Origin: Golubevia sp. BC0850
Lineage: Eukaryota; Basidiomycota; Exobasidiomycetes; Golubeviales; Golubeviaceae
Assembly (NCBI GenBank): GCA_012976225.1
Contig: JAAVVG010000029.1
Span: 1-64,000, forward strand
DNA: 64,000 nt
Direction: 5' to 3'
Both the position numbers and the translations under genes were made by a program. This document shows positions 24,138 to 37,352 of the stretch, in pieces. The first letter of the stretch is position 1. Each line of letters begins with the position of its first letter. The notes below the pieces were generated by a model, which saw only the letters and a list, made by a program, of their open reading frames with translations, was not told the DNA's origin and made no database searches.

Positions 24138-25719
24138 ATGACCAACACTCTATCCTTCAGCCCACCTCCATTACCAATCAGAACCTATTGGACCTCTAAC
24201 TATGAACCTTCAGACTCGGAACCGGCATTCTATCCAGAGATGCATGTCTCTTCGGCCTCCAATACCCCCTCTCACTCTCCAACCTTGTCCAACAAGTCTT
24301 TCCGCCACAAGTTCCTATCCTCAATCGACATATCTCAAAGACAATACAGTCGCACTAGCCCACCAACTCTGAATGCTCGCTCTTTGCCCTCAATAGGGGA
24401 TCCTTCCAATCCTCTGCCTTTGGATTCGCCACCTCAACTCCACTGCAGAGATTTGACTCAGTTGAGACCAAATCAAGTACATCTACCACCACTAGAATTT
24501 TCTTCAAGGAATGATTTAAGACAACTTCCTGCTACTATCAATGGATGGGATTACAACTTGTTAAGTGGGAAACGAGGTTTTATGTTTGGAGGAGAAAGAA
24601 AGACAGGTGACGGGAGCAGATTATTTCAAGAGAAGGGAAGCATGAGGGATGAACGTAGAAAAAGAAATAGAGAAGTTATGGAATCAGATTCTTATAAGGA
24701 AGATGGGGTTGCCTTGGAGGGTCTACCAGATTACATTTTCAGGGGTCACATTCAAACTTCTCCAGCGTCGTCTCCCGAGCAAGTCGGCAAGTCTCAAAGT
24801 CGCATCCCCAGCTGGAATTCCACCTTAGCTTCAAAAGCTCAACCTCCTAGCATCATCAACCCGGTCGATCGTTCAGTCTTCAGCTCTCCTGCTTCAAACC
24901 TTCCTTCTTTAGCGTCAAAAAGAGTCAAACCTCAAGGGAAAGTCACCTTCGTATCTCCTGCTACATCTCCAAAGCCTTCCAAACCCAATTTGGTACCTTC
25001 AACTACTTCTTCTGGAATGCCAACATCTCAACTTCCAAGCGTTGCTATCCAATCACCAACTCCAACTTCAACTCGTCAACATTATCGACTAGCCCGGGCT
25101 CCAGTCCCCTACCCTGCCACTCCTGTGCACTTCAACTTCGGACCAGTCTTTAAGAACCCTCCAAAGCCTAGAGCTCAATTCCATAAGCTCAAGGGAAGTC
25201 AAGATCTCTACACTTCAAGATGGGTTAGAGGGGAAGGAGAGGCAAGGGAGAAGTGGTGCAGCTTGTGTCCTGAGGGTTACGACAGCGATTCAGGTGAAGC
25301 TGTTAGGTATTATTGGTTCCCGGTTAAGGTGAGGATCAAACTCTCTTCTTTGGTCGATGAAGAGATCCAAGGACTGAGTCGCTGACTGCCCCTCCTTCCC
25401 CCCTTCTTTTCTTCTTCGTTCCCACTCTCAGCAAGAAGGAGATCAGAACAACTACCGCCGTCATCTGCTCTACGATCATGCTATCTCTGCAGCAACAACT
25501 CAAAGGATCCCACCTCCCACTCAGCTCAGGATCACAAACCGCTCTACAAATTCCGGGTTTCGTTATCAAGTCATTTTGGAAGACGGGTCGCACAAGGAGG
25601 TGGATGGAAATTTTGTCGTTGAGGGTCTTTGTCCCATCAACGATGTCTGGAGATCATTCTCTACAGTAGATTTGTTTAATTGGAAAAATTGGTTCAAAGC
25701 GATGGAAGAGAGTACATAG
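24138..25719 (+). CDS. Rua1-type transcription regulator, C-terminal domain protein, 492 aa
   Basis: Two exons, 24138-25328 and 25432-25719 (donor GTGAGG, phase 0). The first ~370 residues are Pro/Ser-rich and disordered. The C-terminus matches the fungal Rua1_C (former DUF4451) pattern: DLYTSRWVRGEGEAREKWCSLCP, then a tyrosine/tryptophan-rich core and HLLYDHAISAATT. Rua1 of Ustilago activates secondary-metabolite genes, and the domain is thought to bind zinc. The first half keeps C-x2-C and the H-x4-H residues. In the second half the expected Cys pair is reduced to GLCPIND, and the final His/Cys positions after WKNWF are absent (AMEEST). The function is therefore uncertain: a nuclear regulator by family, possibly altered. 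ATG 24138 is the first in-frame ATG; a GTG-initiated extension to 24102 is not needed. Confidence 0.7.
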
Positions 25720-26118
25720 GGTTGAGAAAGGTGGAAAAAGTGGAAGGGAACAGAGCATACAATGTGCATTGTCTATAAGTTTTGGAATTTTTCTTGCTCG
25801 CTGTTCTTTCGGCTTTTTTCGAGTGAGCTGAAAAGAAACATCCGTCTCTTCATCCTGTTGAACAACTTCGAGAAGAGGTCTGGAGGGAAGGGAAGGATGC
25901 CGACGAGGGTGGAAGTTTGCAAAGTGGCTAGCTGTTCTCCTGCGTTGTCGAGAAGGCAGCATGTTGACAACTGAAGAATTTTCAGAAAGACTGAAAATAA
26001 ATAGCATTCGATAGACCTGAAAACGCGTTGCCAGAGAATCATGAAGAGATGAGTTGGTCAAGAGCAAAGGGGATTTCTCTCGATATATCCGACGCCTTTC
26101 ACAACAGTCACAATTGCA
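25720..26118. other. short intergenic region
   Basis: About 400 bases between two genes on the + strand. It would hold the terminator of the Rua1-type gene and the promoter of the CoA diphosphatase. No gene is supported. Confidence 0.45.
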
Positions 26119-27667
26119 ATGGTGCCCAAGTTCAAAGTTCAAGCAGGGAATCTCCCATCAATTCCTTCAGATCTCCCCTGGGAATTGACAGAATCCTCCC
26201 TTCAAGCTTTACAGAATCTCTCAAACTACGTGCCACCTCCGGAACCTTGCCCGTCTTCTGTAGCAGCTTTTCGACGAGCAGCTGTCTTGCTGGGAATCTT
26301 TGGTGGTAGGAATGGTGAATTGTACGTGATTGTATCTAAGAGAAGCTCTAAATTGAGGAGCCATGCTGGTGAGTCAGCAACGAGAAGAGTAGAGAGACAG
26401 GAGGAAGATTGGACATGGAGATACGAGCAGGACAAGAGGTACCGCATCGCTGTGGGCTACAGATTCCTGAGTGCTGATTGTTCATTCTTTGTGATGCTGG
26501 ATCGTTAGGAGACACTGCCATTCCGGGAGGAAGGTTTGAGCTGAATGATAAGGATCTGGAGGACACAGCTGTGAGTAGTCGCTGCTGTGAACTAGCATGG
26601 GACAGTTGTACATACCCAAGAATAATACACCTTGAGAAACCAAAAGACTCTGAAAGCTACAGATTCATCTGTTTGGGTTCTTGCCCAGAGGTTCGCTGCT
26701 CTCTTCCTTACATCCCACCTCCACGCTCGACTCTGACTTTTCCTCCCCTTGTCCCTTTCCTACGCTCGGAAACAATCTAAACTTCTTCAATCTAACAGAG
26801 ACGTGAAGCTTGGGAAGAGGTTGGACTTCCAATGGATCCTGAAAAAGCCCCCAAACTCTGCGAGCTAAGGACCTTCTTAAGTGCTAATGAGCTGGTGGTC
26901 TCCACCATAGTCGTTCTACTATTGGATCCTTCAGTAAAGGTAATGTAGAAACTCAGTTTGGAGGTATTCAACCTGGCGAAAGAGAGGGATGCCATTTCAA
27001 AAGCTTACCCCATTTATTCTCTTCTTCTCTTCTACTTTCGCAGCCAGCTTTGAACCCTTCAGAAGTGGACACGATATTTTCTTTACCTCTCTCAGTCTTC
27101 TTATCTCATACTCCCACTCCATCTGAGCGACAATCTCTGAAGCTAGGACCTGAACCGGACACGACGTCTCTTTCTTACATGCCGAAGAACGAAGTTTCAG
27201 GTCCCAGCGACTGGCATACTTGTCGAGATATCAACTGGTTGGGAGGAAGTAGAGTGAGAAGACATACTTTCTGGGATCGAAGGAATCCTATCCGGGGTCT
27301 TACGAGGTGAGAGTTCTCTATAGAATCCTCTTCCGAATGAGATCCTTCCGTCTCCTCTTCTCTCGCTGATCACTTCGCCTCTCCCCCTTTCCGCAATCTC
27401 CCTCTATTTATCTTTACTAGTGACATTCTTATCGACGCCGCTTCAATAGCTTACAACCGACCTCCGGAATTCTCTCTCACAGCTCCCAATCAACCTTCTC
27501 ACGATAATCTCATTCGACTAGCCTTCACTGGTCCATTAGCAGTTGCCAAAAGAAAGGTCAGACCAAGGATGGTAGGATTACCTCAACCTTTAGAAGATAC
27601 ATCAGATGCCTCGACTGATTCAGATTCAACTAAAGCTAGCACTCAAGATTCAAAGTCAAAGCTATAG
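26119..27667 (+). CDS. PCD1: peroxisomal coenzyme A diphosphatase (Nudix), 320 aa
   Basis: Five exons: 26119-26368, 26509-26570, 26799-26939, 27044-27306, 27421-27667. The CoA-pyrophosphatase signature is present and is assembled across two introns: VSKRSSKLRSHAG, then GDTAIPGGRF, followed by the Nudix helix ARREAWEEVGL with its metal-binding Glu pair. The spacing between PGG and REAWEE matches the CoA/NUDT7-NUDT8/Pcd1 group rather than MutT. The protein ends in Ser-Lys-Leu, a canonical type 1 peroxisomal targeting signal, so it should work inside peroxisomes. There it would cleave CoA or oxidised CoA to 4'-phosphopantetheine and 3',5'-ADP and adjust the CoA pool for beta-oxidation. The C-terminal ~130 residues are family-variable. 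The stop codon lies 117 bases from the convergent stop of aminopeptidase P. Confidence 0.88.
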
Positions 27668-27784
27668 CAAATACCCGTCTCGAAATTTTCAAATCTACTG
27701 CATCTCGTTTGTAATATATTCCTTTGCTTAAATCATGTACATACAGGTTTCTGAACACCTCTGAATTCAACCTCTAGTCTACAG

Positions 27785-30181
27785 CTATTGACGTTTAAGC
27801 CACTTGACGGCAAGACGATCGTCCCTGACCAAAGGTAACACTGCAGCTTTGACAGATTCGTTATGAGATTTGAGCCAAGAGACCTCTGCCGGTGACATAA
27901 GGGAGAAGTCGACAAGGCGAGCGTCGACTGCAAGACGTGGTGGAAAGGAGAAGGTCAGTCATTCGAAGGGGCAAGAGAAGAGCTGGGGGATCTACTCACT
28001 TGGCACCTGGGTAAACCTTTCGAAGCCATACCACTGGGGAGTAGAGTGGAATTGATCAGTGTATCAGCTAGCATTCGATAACCCGAGAAGTCCAGCCTTA
28101 TGTCGAACTCACCTTCTTTCCACCAAATTCTCTTCTAGTCTTAATCTCCTTCACGGCAAGGACTGACTCTGTTCTAATACCGTAACTTCCTTCTTCATAG
28201 AATCCAGGTTCATTACTCAGACACATTCCTGGCTTTAGAATAGCTGGAGTTTTAGCTCCTCCACTGCTCGATGAGAATCCTTGTGGACCTTCGTGCACTC
28301 CCAAGAAGCTTCCCACTCCGTGTCCAGTTCCATGATTGTAGTCGCACCCGTCTTTCCAGAGAGGGGCTCTTGCTAGCGCATCTAAAGTGGCTCCAGTTGT
28401 ATTCTCTGGGAAGATAGCAGTGTCGATGGCAATGTGACCTTGTAGAACTCTGGTGAAAGATCTCTTTTGTTCTTTGGTTGGTTTTCCAAAATGAACAGTC
28501 CTGGTAGTATCGATAGTCCCATCGAAATACTGAGCACCTGAATCGTTGAGATACGGAGTCTTAATATCGATGATTCGAGAATTCTTAACCGGAGTCTCAT
28601 AGTGTGGAAGTGCAGCATTTGGTCCTGAAGCAGAGATGGCTTCATAAGCATCGAATCCAGCGTAAAGATCTCCTTTGGATCTTATCTCTTCGAATTTCTC
28701 AGCGGCTTGATATTCCGAGATCTTGGACTTCTTAACCTTCACTTCCTTCTCTAGCCAAGCAGCCCACTTAGCCCAAGCCGCACCATCTCTGAGGGAAGAT
28801 TCAAGGTCAAGAGGAAGAGGAAGAAATGGAGAGGAAGAGGAGAGAATGAGGTTGGAGATAGATGGAAGGGAGAGGAAGATTCAGAACTGACCTGAGATAA
28901 GAATTCCTGAATCCTTTCAGTTCGGTTTCATTTTTGCAGGCTTTGGCTAAGGCTAGAGGAGAATCTGATGACTTGATAATGACTGAGTTCTCATCTCCTA
29001 CCGAATTGATAACTGCATAACTTGCTGTTTCTGAAGTGACCAGCTTTGGTTTAGTTGAAGGTTCTTCTGGATTTTCTTCGTCGATTGAATTAGATTCACT
29101 CATCCAATTTCCGCCTCTCAAGAACCCCCAAACTTCATCGTAATCTTTAATTTGAACTCCAAGATCCTTGGTGACATACTTGAAAGCCTCTCCTTCTGGT
29201 ACAAGAAGTTCAGAAGAAACGAACAGAGTAGAGGCACCTTTTGAAGGAATGAGAAGATAAGACGGGAAGACTGGGTTATTTGGAATACTTGCACCTCTGA
29301 GGTTCAAAGTCCAAGCTACTTCATCTAAAGCTGTAATCATGAATGCGCTGCCTTTAGGAATACGACTTTCTTGTTCGTTTAGCCATTTCTGAAGGTTGCC
29401 AATCTTTTCTTGAGAAGCTTGACCAGAGAACTTCAATGGATGTTGGACGATTTCGGATAGAATTGGAGAAGGTCTTGAAGGGCCCCAAATTACGTCGATT
29501 AGATTACGAGATGGAAAGATGAGAGAGCTTTTGAGGGGAGTTAGGACCGAGATGAGGTCTTTGGCCGAGGCTGAAGGTAGAAGGGCGGAAAGGTGAGTAT
29601 CTCTTAGAAAGAAAGAAAGCGGTTCGTCAAGTTTACTAGAACATTTACTGGTACTAGAACTCACTGTAATCGATGAGAGCAGGATCCAATCCCAACTTGA
29701 CTTCCTTTCCTTTGGCTTCGTTCTTGATCCATTCGTCCCAATTGACGACCCCTGGCAATCCAAGCTTATGAAGAGTCCAATTTTGATCACATTGATTAGT
29801 AGCTTGAACATGATAACGACCATCGACGAAAAGATGAGCTTCGTCCATTGAGACTATCACTTGACCTGCTGATCCGGTGAAACCAGAAATGTAGCTCCTT
29901 CTTTGATCTGAGATTGAAGTGTATTCTGAGCGATGAGCATCCTCAGATGGTACCAGATAATGGGTCAGTCCTTCAGAAGAGAGGAGAGAACGTAGAGCTA
30001 CTAGTTGCTTGGTTGTTGGAGTTGGGGAAGAATCGAACGAAGATAAGGATTTCAAGTCATGCTTCTCGCCGAGGGAGCCGACTAGAGTTGAGACTGAGGA
30101 TGAAGAGTCTGATAGAATCTTTTCATCTTTGTGAGATGGCTTGGAGTCAAGCAAAGAAGAGATTGCTGAGAAGCAAGACAT
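27785..30181 (-). CDS. Xaa-Pro aminopeptidase P (M24B), 692 aa
   Basis: Five minus-strand exons: 30181-29665, 29600-28892, 28788-28113, 28033-28000, 27927-27785. Two creatinase-like N-terminal domains (HYLVPSEDAHRSEY..., YISGFTGSAGQVIVS, LFVDGRYHVQA) precede a complete pita-bread catalytic domain. Metal ligands are visible: two Asp in AQYFDGTIDTTRT, His in NHGTGHGVGSF, and Glu in SNEPGFYEEG and RTESVLAVKEI. It therefore looks like an active Mn-dependent aminopeptidase P that removes the N-terminal residue before proline, most likely in the cytosol. The usual length is 610-650; the excess is an N-terminal Ser-rich segment of ~60 residues that could also reflect a downstream start. The acceptor of intron 1 is ambiguous by two bases (AAGAG); I used the one that keeps phase. 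Exon 4 is only 34 bases. Confidence 0.9.
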
Positions 30182-30772
30182 GGTTGGTGATGGATGGTTT
30201 GGAACGAGGAAGCCGCGGGGGTAATGGTGACCCACACTCGGTCTTGACGAGATAGTTATTTCAATTCTATTCAGGGTTCGAAGATGGCAATACATATGTA
30301 CAGATCTGAATGACAACAACACAGCCTTTGATCAGGATCCCTGCGGCCTGGCGGTAGGCTTGTCGGCAGCAGAGGTAGGGGCCCTCTCTGCCCCTACTCT
30401 CCTTTGACTTGATCTCCTCTCTACAAAACGATTCCATCTGTTCGATTTTGATCCTCACAATCAATTATCTTTGCAAAATCTGCGACGTACATACACTAGT
30501 CATCAAGAGTCGACGAGTTGATTGTTTACTACTTGTTCGCTTTCAGTTTCAGCTTTCTCTCCGATCTCCTCTCCTCCTCCCCTTTCAACCTATCCCATCA
30601 TCATCTCTTCATCCTCTACCTTATCCTTCTATTCATCTCTTCAATTCAATCTCAAGAAGTTCTTCACTGAATCCATTCGCAACTACATCTTCAACTACTT
30701 CTAAACTTGGCCCTGTACTAGTCCTCCTTCCATCTTCAATCTTTCTCTGCCGTCCCGTCTCTTCAATTCATC
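30182..30772. promoter_or_regulatory. divergent promoter of aminopeptidase P and glucanase B
   Basis: Start codons at 30181 (-) and 30773 (+) leave ~590 bases for two promoters. The middle holds a strong GC-rich inverted repeat (30371-30400, listed separately). From about 30540 to 30770 the + strand is C/T-rich, as expected of the leader of glucanase B. Confidence 0.5.
30371..30400. repeat. inverted repeat in divergent promoter
   Basis: Arms gtaggggc (30375-30382) and gcccctac (30390-30397) are perfect inverses around a 7-base spacer. With one bulged base the pairing extends outward to agag...ctct. It lies about 190 bases from one start codon and 375 from the other. It could be a dimer-type binding site or an RNA hairpin in a leader; neither can be decided here. 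Confidence 0.55.
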
Positions 30773-33700
30773 ATGTCTGGAAGGGACTACTATCCAGTCA
30801 ATCAACCCGCTCAACAGGGCTATGGTGGTAGAACTTACGCTCCCCCATCAAATTCAGGTCAAAATCAAGGTCAACAAAGGCAAGGTTCTTACTCTAATCA
30901 AGGTGATGGATACGGCAACAACTACGATTCTCATCAACAAGGAGGGGCTGGAGCTTACTACGAACAGAATTCTCAACATGGTTATTCAGACAATTATGGA
31001 GGTGGAGCTGGTTCATCTCCTTACGGTCAGCAGCCCTACCAAGAGGAATCCAACCAATACTTCTCTCAGCAAGGGGGAGGAGGTGATTATGGTGGTCGCT
31101 CACCAAATCTACCCTCTTCTCCTCAACCTGGTTACGCTGGTGGAGATGTTGGAAGAGGTTTGATGTCAGATTATAACGATCATCCATCCGCTGGCGGAGC
31201 TTACCTAGGAGGAGGCTCTACGCCTTACAAGGCAGGTTCAATGGCTTCAGATTCAATGGCAAACCTCAACAACGATTACGATTCAGTTCATGATCTTAAT
31301 GGATCTTCAATTGCTTTGGAAAAGTACGAAGATGGAGGTTGGAACGGATCTGGTCATGGACCTTCCAAATTGGGAATGGGTGGTGCTGCTGGTGCAGCAG
31401 ATCCTTATGACGCCCGCGCTGCTGGTTTAGCTAAATACGGAATTGCTAAGAACACTTCTGGAAAAAAGAAGGCTTGGATTATTACTGGAATTGCTCTTCT
31501 GGTGGTTTGTTTGGCTGGTGCTGCTGTTGCTTTGGTTTACGAATTCGTTATCAAGAAGAAAGGTGGTAGTTCAATCTTTGGTGGTGGAGATGATTCTAAT
31601 GAGAATCTGGTTACTACGGGTGGAAACGGTAGTCAAGTGACTTTTACGAATGGAACGAAATATACTTACATCAACAGTGAGTACGAGATGGGAGAGCAGG
31701 GGTTAGATCTTGGATAGGGAGGAATTGGAGAATACAGCTTGAACAGGGGCAGAGCTGTCGCTCGACTTTGGAATTGGAATCGATGACAAGATCGGGAAGA
31801 AGAATGCATGCACATCCTCTTGGAAAATCGAGCATCAGTGGAAGTCATGTTCTTCCAAACGCGACGCATCTTCAGACGAATTCAAACTCCTCTCCCCCTC
31901 CTAACTCGTCAATTGGAATCCTCCTGATGACCCTTCCCTCCCTCTCTTTCACTACTCTTTAGATTTTGGAGGTACCTGGAACTCTCAGCCTTTCAACGAC
32001 TCTGCTCAAGCTCAAAGTTACACTCCTCCGCTCAACGAAGAGTTCGATTTCGTCAAGAACAGGATGCTCGGAGTGAGTTCTATCCAAGCTTCGCCTTCCC
32101 CTCTCAGCTCTCTTCCTGATCTTTCTATACTCCTCGCTTCTCTCCGTCCAGGTCAATCTTGGAGCCTGGTTCGTGACGGAGCCCTTCATCGCTCCAGGTC
32201 TCTACCAACCCTACGCCGACGAAACTCCTCTCACAGTAGTCGACGAGTTCACTCTCTCTGCAAGATACGTCAAAGAAGGAGGTGCAGCCAATCTAGAAGC
32301 TAAGATGAGACAGCACTACGAAACCTTCATCACTGAAGAGGACTTCGCTATGATCGCTGCTGCGGGTTTGAATTGGGTCAGGATGCCATTCGGTTTCTGG
32401 GCCATCGAGACCTACGAAGATGAGCCATATCTGGAAGGAATCGCTTGGGAATACATTCAGAGGGCTATTGGTTGGGCTCGAAAGTACGGTATCAGGATCA
32501 ACTTGGATTTACACGCCGGTGAGTTTGGACGAGGGAGATGAAAAGAAAGAGAAGAGTCGTGTCTGACCAAATCTTCTATCTTTTCTCCTTCCTTGCTGCG
32601 TCTAGTTCCTGGATCTCAGAATGGATACAATGTAAGTCAATGGCGAGTCGAGCTGAGACGTATTCTTTCAAATTTCCTTCTCACTCGAGTCTTGTTATCT
32701 CCTGTCCTCTTCTTTCCAACAGCACTCTGGTAAACAAGGAAACCAGAACTGGTTGAATGGACCTATGGGATACGCCAATGCTCAACGTACTCTGAACGTC
32801 ATCAGAACTGTCACCGAATTCATCTCTCAGCCTGAGATCAAGAACGTAGTACCAATGTTCTCGGTCTTGAACGAGCCTAACCTCCCAATCGGAATCGGTA
32901 TCGATCATCTCAAAGCTTTCTTGGGAGAAGTGTACACTATGGTCAGGAACATTACCGGTGAAGGAAAAGGAAATGGACCTATCATCACCTTTCACGATGG
33001 TTTCATGGGTTTGGATCAATGGAAAGATTTCTTAAGAGGAGCCGACAGAGTCTTCGTGAGTTCCCAGACTGATCTCAGTGATGCAGGTGAACTCTCTTGG
33101 CTTGAAATCCTTTTCTCTGATCTCGATCCTCTCTTCCTCTACCCTCTCACAGTACGACGAGCATCCTTACATCTGCTTCGGAACCCCTCAAACCAATGAC
33201 TGGGCTCAGAACATCCCTCGTCCTTGCAACTCCTTCGCCAATGATATCGACAAGGCTCTCACTTTCAACGGAATGGCCATGGCCGGAGAGTTTAGTGTCG
33301 CAGTCAATGATTGCTCTCTCTACCTCAACAACGTCGGCCAAGGTTCTAGATTCGATGGTTCTTATATCTATCCCAATGGAACAGGTGGTGACGTCTACGG
33401 AGACTGTGATCCTTGGAACGATTGGGAGAACTACAATAAAACCACGAAGGACAACTTGAAGGATTTCGCTTTGGTTCAAATGGACTCTCTAAGGAACTTC
33501 TTCTTCTGGAACTGGAAGATTGGTGATTCAATCGAGACTGGAAAGCCAGTCAACCCAATGTGGTCTTACAAGTTAGGACTTCAAGAAGGTTGGATGCCTG
33601 AGAACCCCCAAACCGAGCCGGAAGGAGCTTGTCAAGCGGCTGGTCAAAAGTACGACGTCTCGATCACCTCCTTCACCCAATGGCAATCAACCTTCTCTGA

Positions 33701-34264
33701 TTGGATGACTGGAGCTGCTGCTACCTACACTGTCGTTCCAACTTCTTCTGGAAACGCATGGCCACCAAGCATCGTCAACAGTGGAGCTGACGGTTCAACT
33801 TTCGACATCAAAGACATTCCTTCTTACGCTCAGAGCGGAAGCCCTATGACTCTCCCAGTTGCCAATTTGACCTCCTCCACCAAGCCAACTGCCACCGTCT
33901 CTCTAGACGGTTGGTTCGCCGACAGCGATAACGCTGGCTGGTTCGCTGTGAGTAGTTGAACAGAGAGGGAGCCAGATGAAGTCAGACCTTCTCGTTCGCT
34001 CGACTAACATAACTTCTCACCCTCCCTCTTCTGTTTTTAAACCTTTCTCCTTCCTCTCTCCATCAGCCAATCTCCGGGTGCACCTACCCTACCGATGCTT
34101 ACACGATCGGTGCTGATGATTACGGAACATGGCCTTGTGCGGCTGCCGCCAGGCGAGACCATGTAGATGCAGCTGGTCGTCACCTCAAGAGAGCTAGACC
34201 AACTCAGCTGGACGAGAGGCATGAAGCACCTCGATCGATCGCTACTCCTGCCCCTGCTCTTTAG
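30773..34264 (+). CDS. GH5 exo-1,3-beta-glucanase B, membrane-anchored, 910 aa
   Basis: Seven exons: 30773-31676, 31963-32072, 32152-32518, 32606-32631, 32723-33055, 33153-33947, 34067-34264. Same architecture as glucanase A but with a much longer cytoplasmic head: residues 1-230 are Gly/Gln/Asn/Ser/Tyr-rich, then one transmembrane helix (about 234-260, after SGKKK), a short Gly-rich stalk, and the GH5 domain. Catalytic Glu520 in SVLNEPNL and Glu626 in AGEFSVAVND are both present. It should hydrolyse 1,3-beta-glucan at the outer face of the plasma membrane. The C-terminal extension is Ser/Thr/Pro-rich, then basic. Two intron positions are shared with glucanase A (YIN and HAG junctions); others are unique. 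The alpha-glucosidase gene follows 550 bases downstream on the same strand. Confidence 0.93.
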
Positions 34265-37036
<2,772 letters not shown>

Positions 37037-37352
37037 GTGTTTGATCAGACAAATATAGACAGACTTTGTATGTGACTGTTTCCCGAAATAGTTTGGTTGA
37101 TTTGACGTATAGTTAATTGTTAGTATGGTAATTTTTAGGAGAGAAGTTGTTTTGTGAGGTTGCACCAAAAGTCAAGACAAAGAGATAGGCATGAATGGAG
37201 AGAGATTTCTACAATTCTTTCAATTCGACAGCAGGAAAGAAGAAAAAAGAACAGACAAGGCAGACTATTGCGATTGCGAGGGGATGACGAGAAAAAGGAG
37301 CAAAGAAAGAAAGGCGTTTCTCGAATAGTGCGAGTCGAAACCAATCATCCAT
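37037..37352. other. shared 3' region of convergent genes
   Basis: 316 bases separate the stop codons of the alpha-glucosidase (+) and RPB1 (-). The sequence is A/T-rich near the first stop and purine-rich near the second. No gene is seen; the two transcripts probably end in or across it. Confidence 0.5.
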
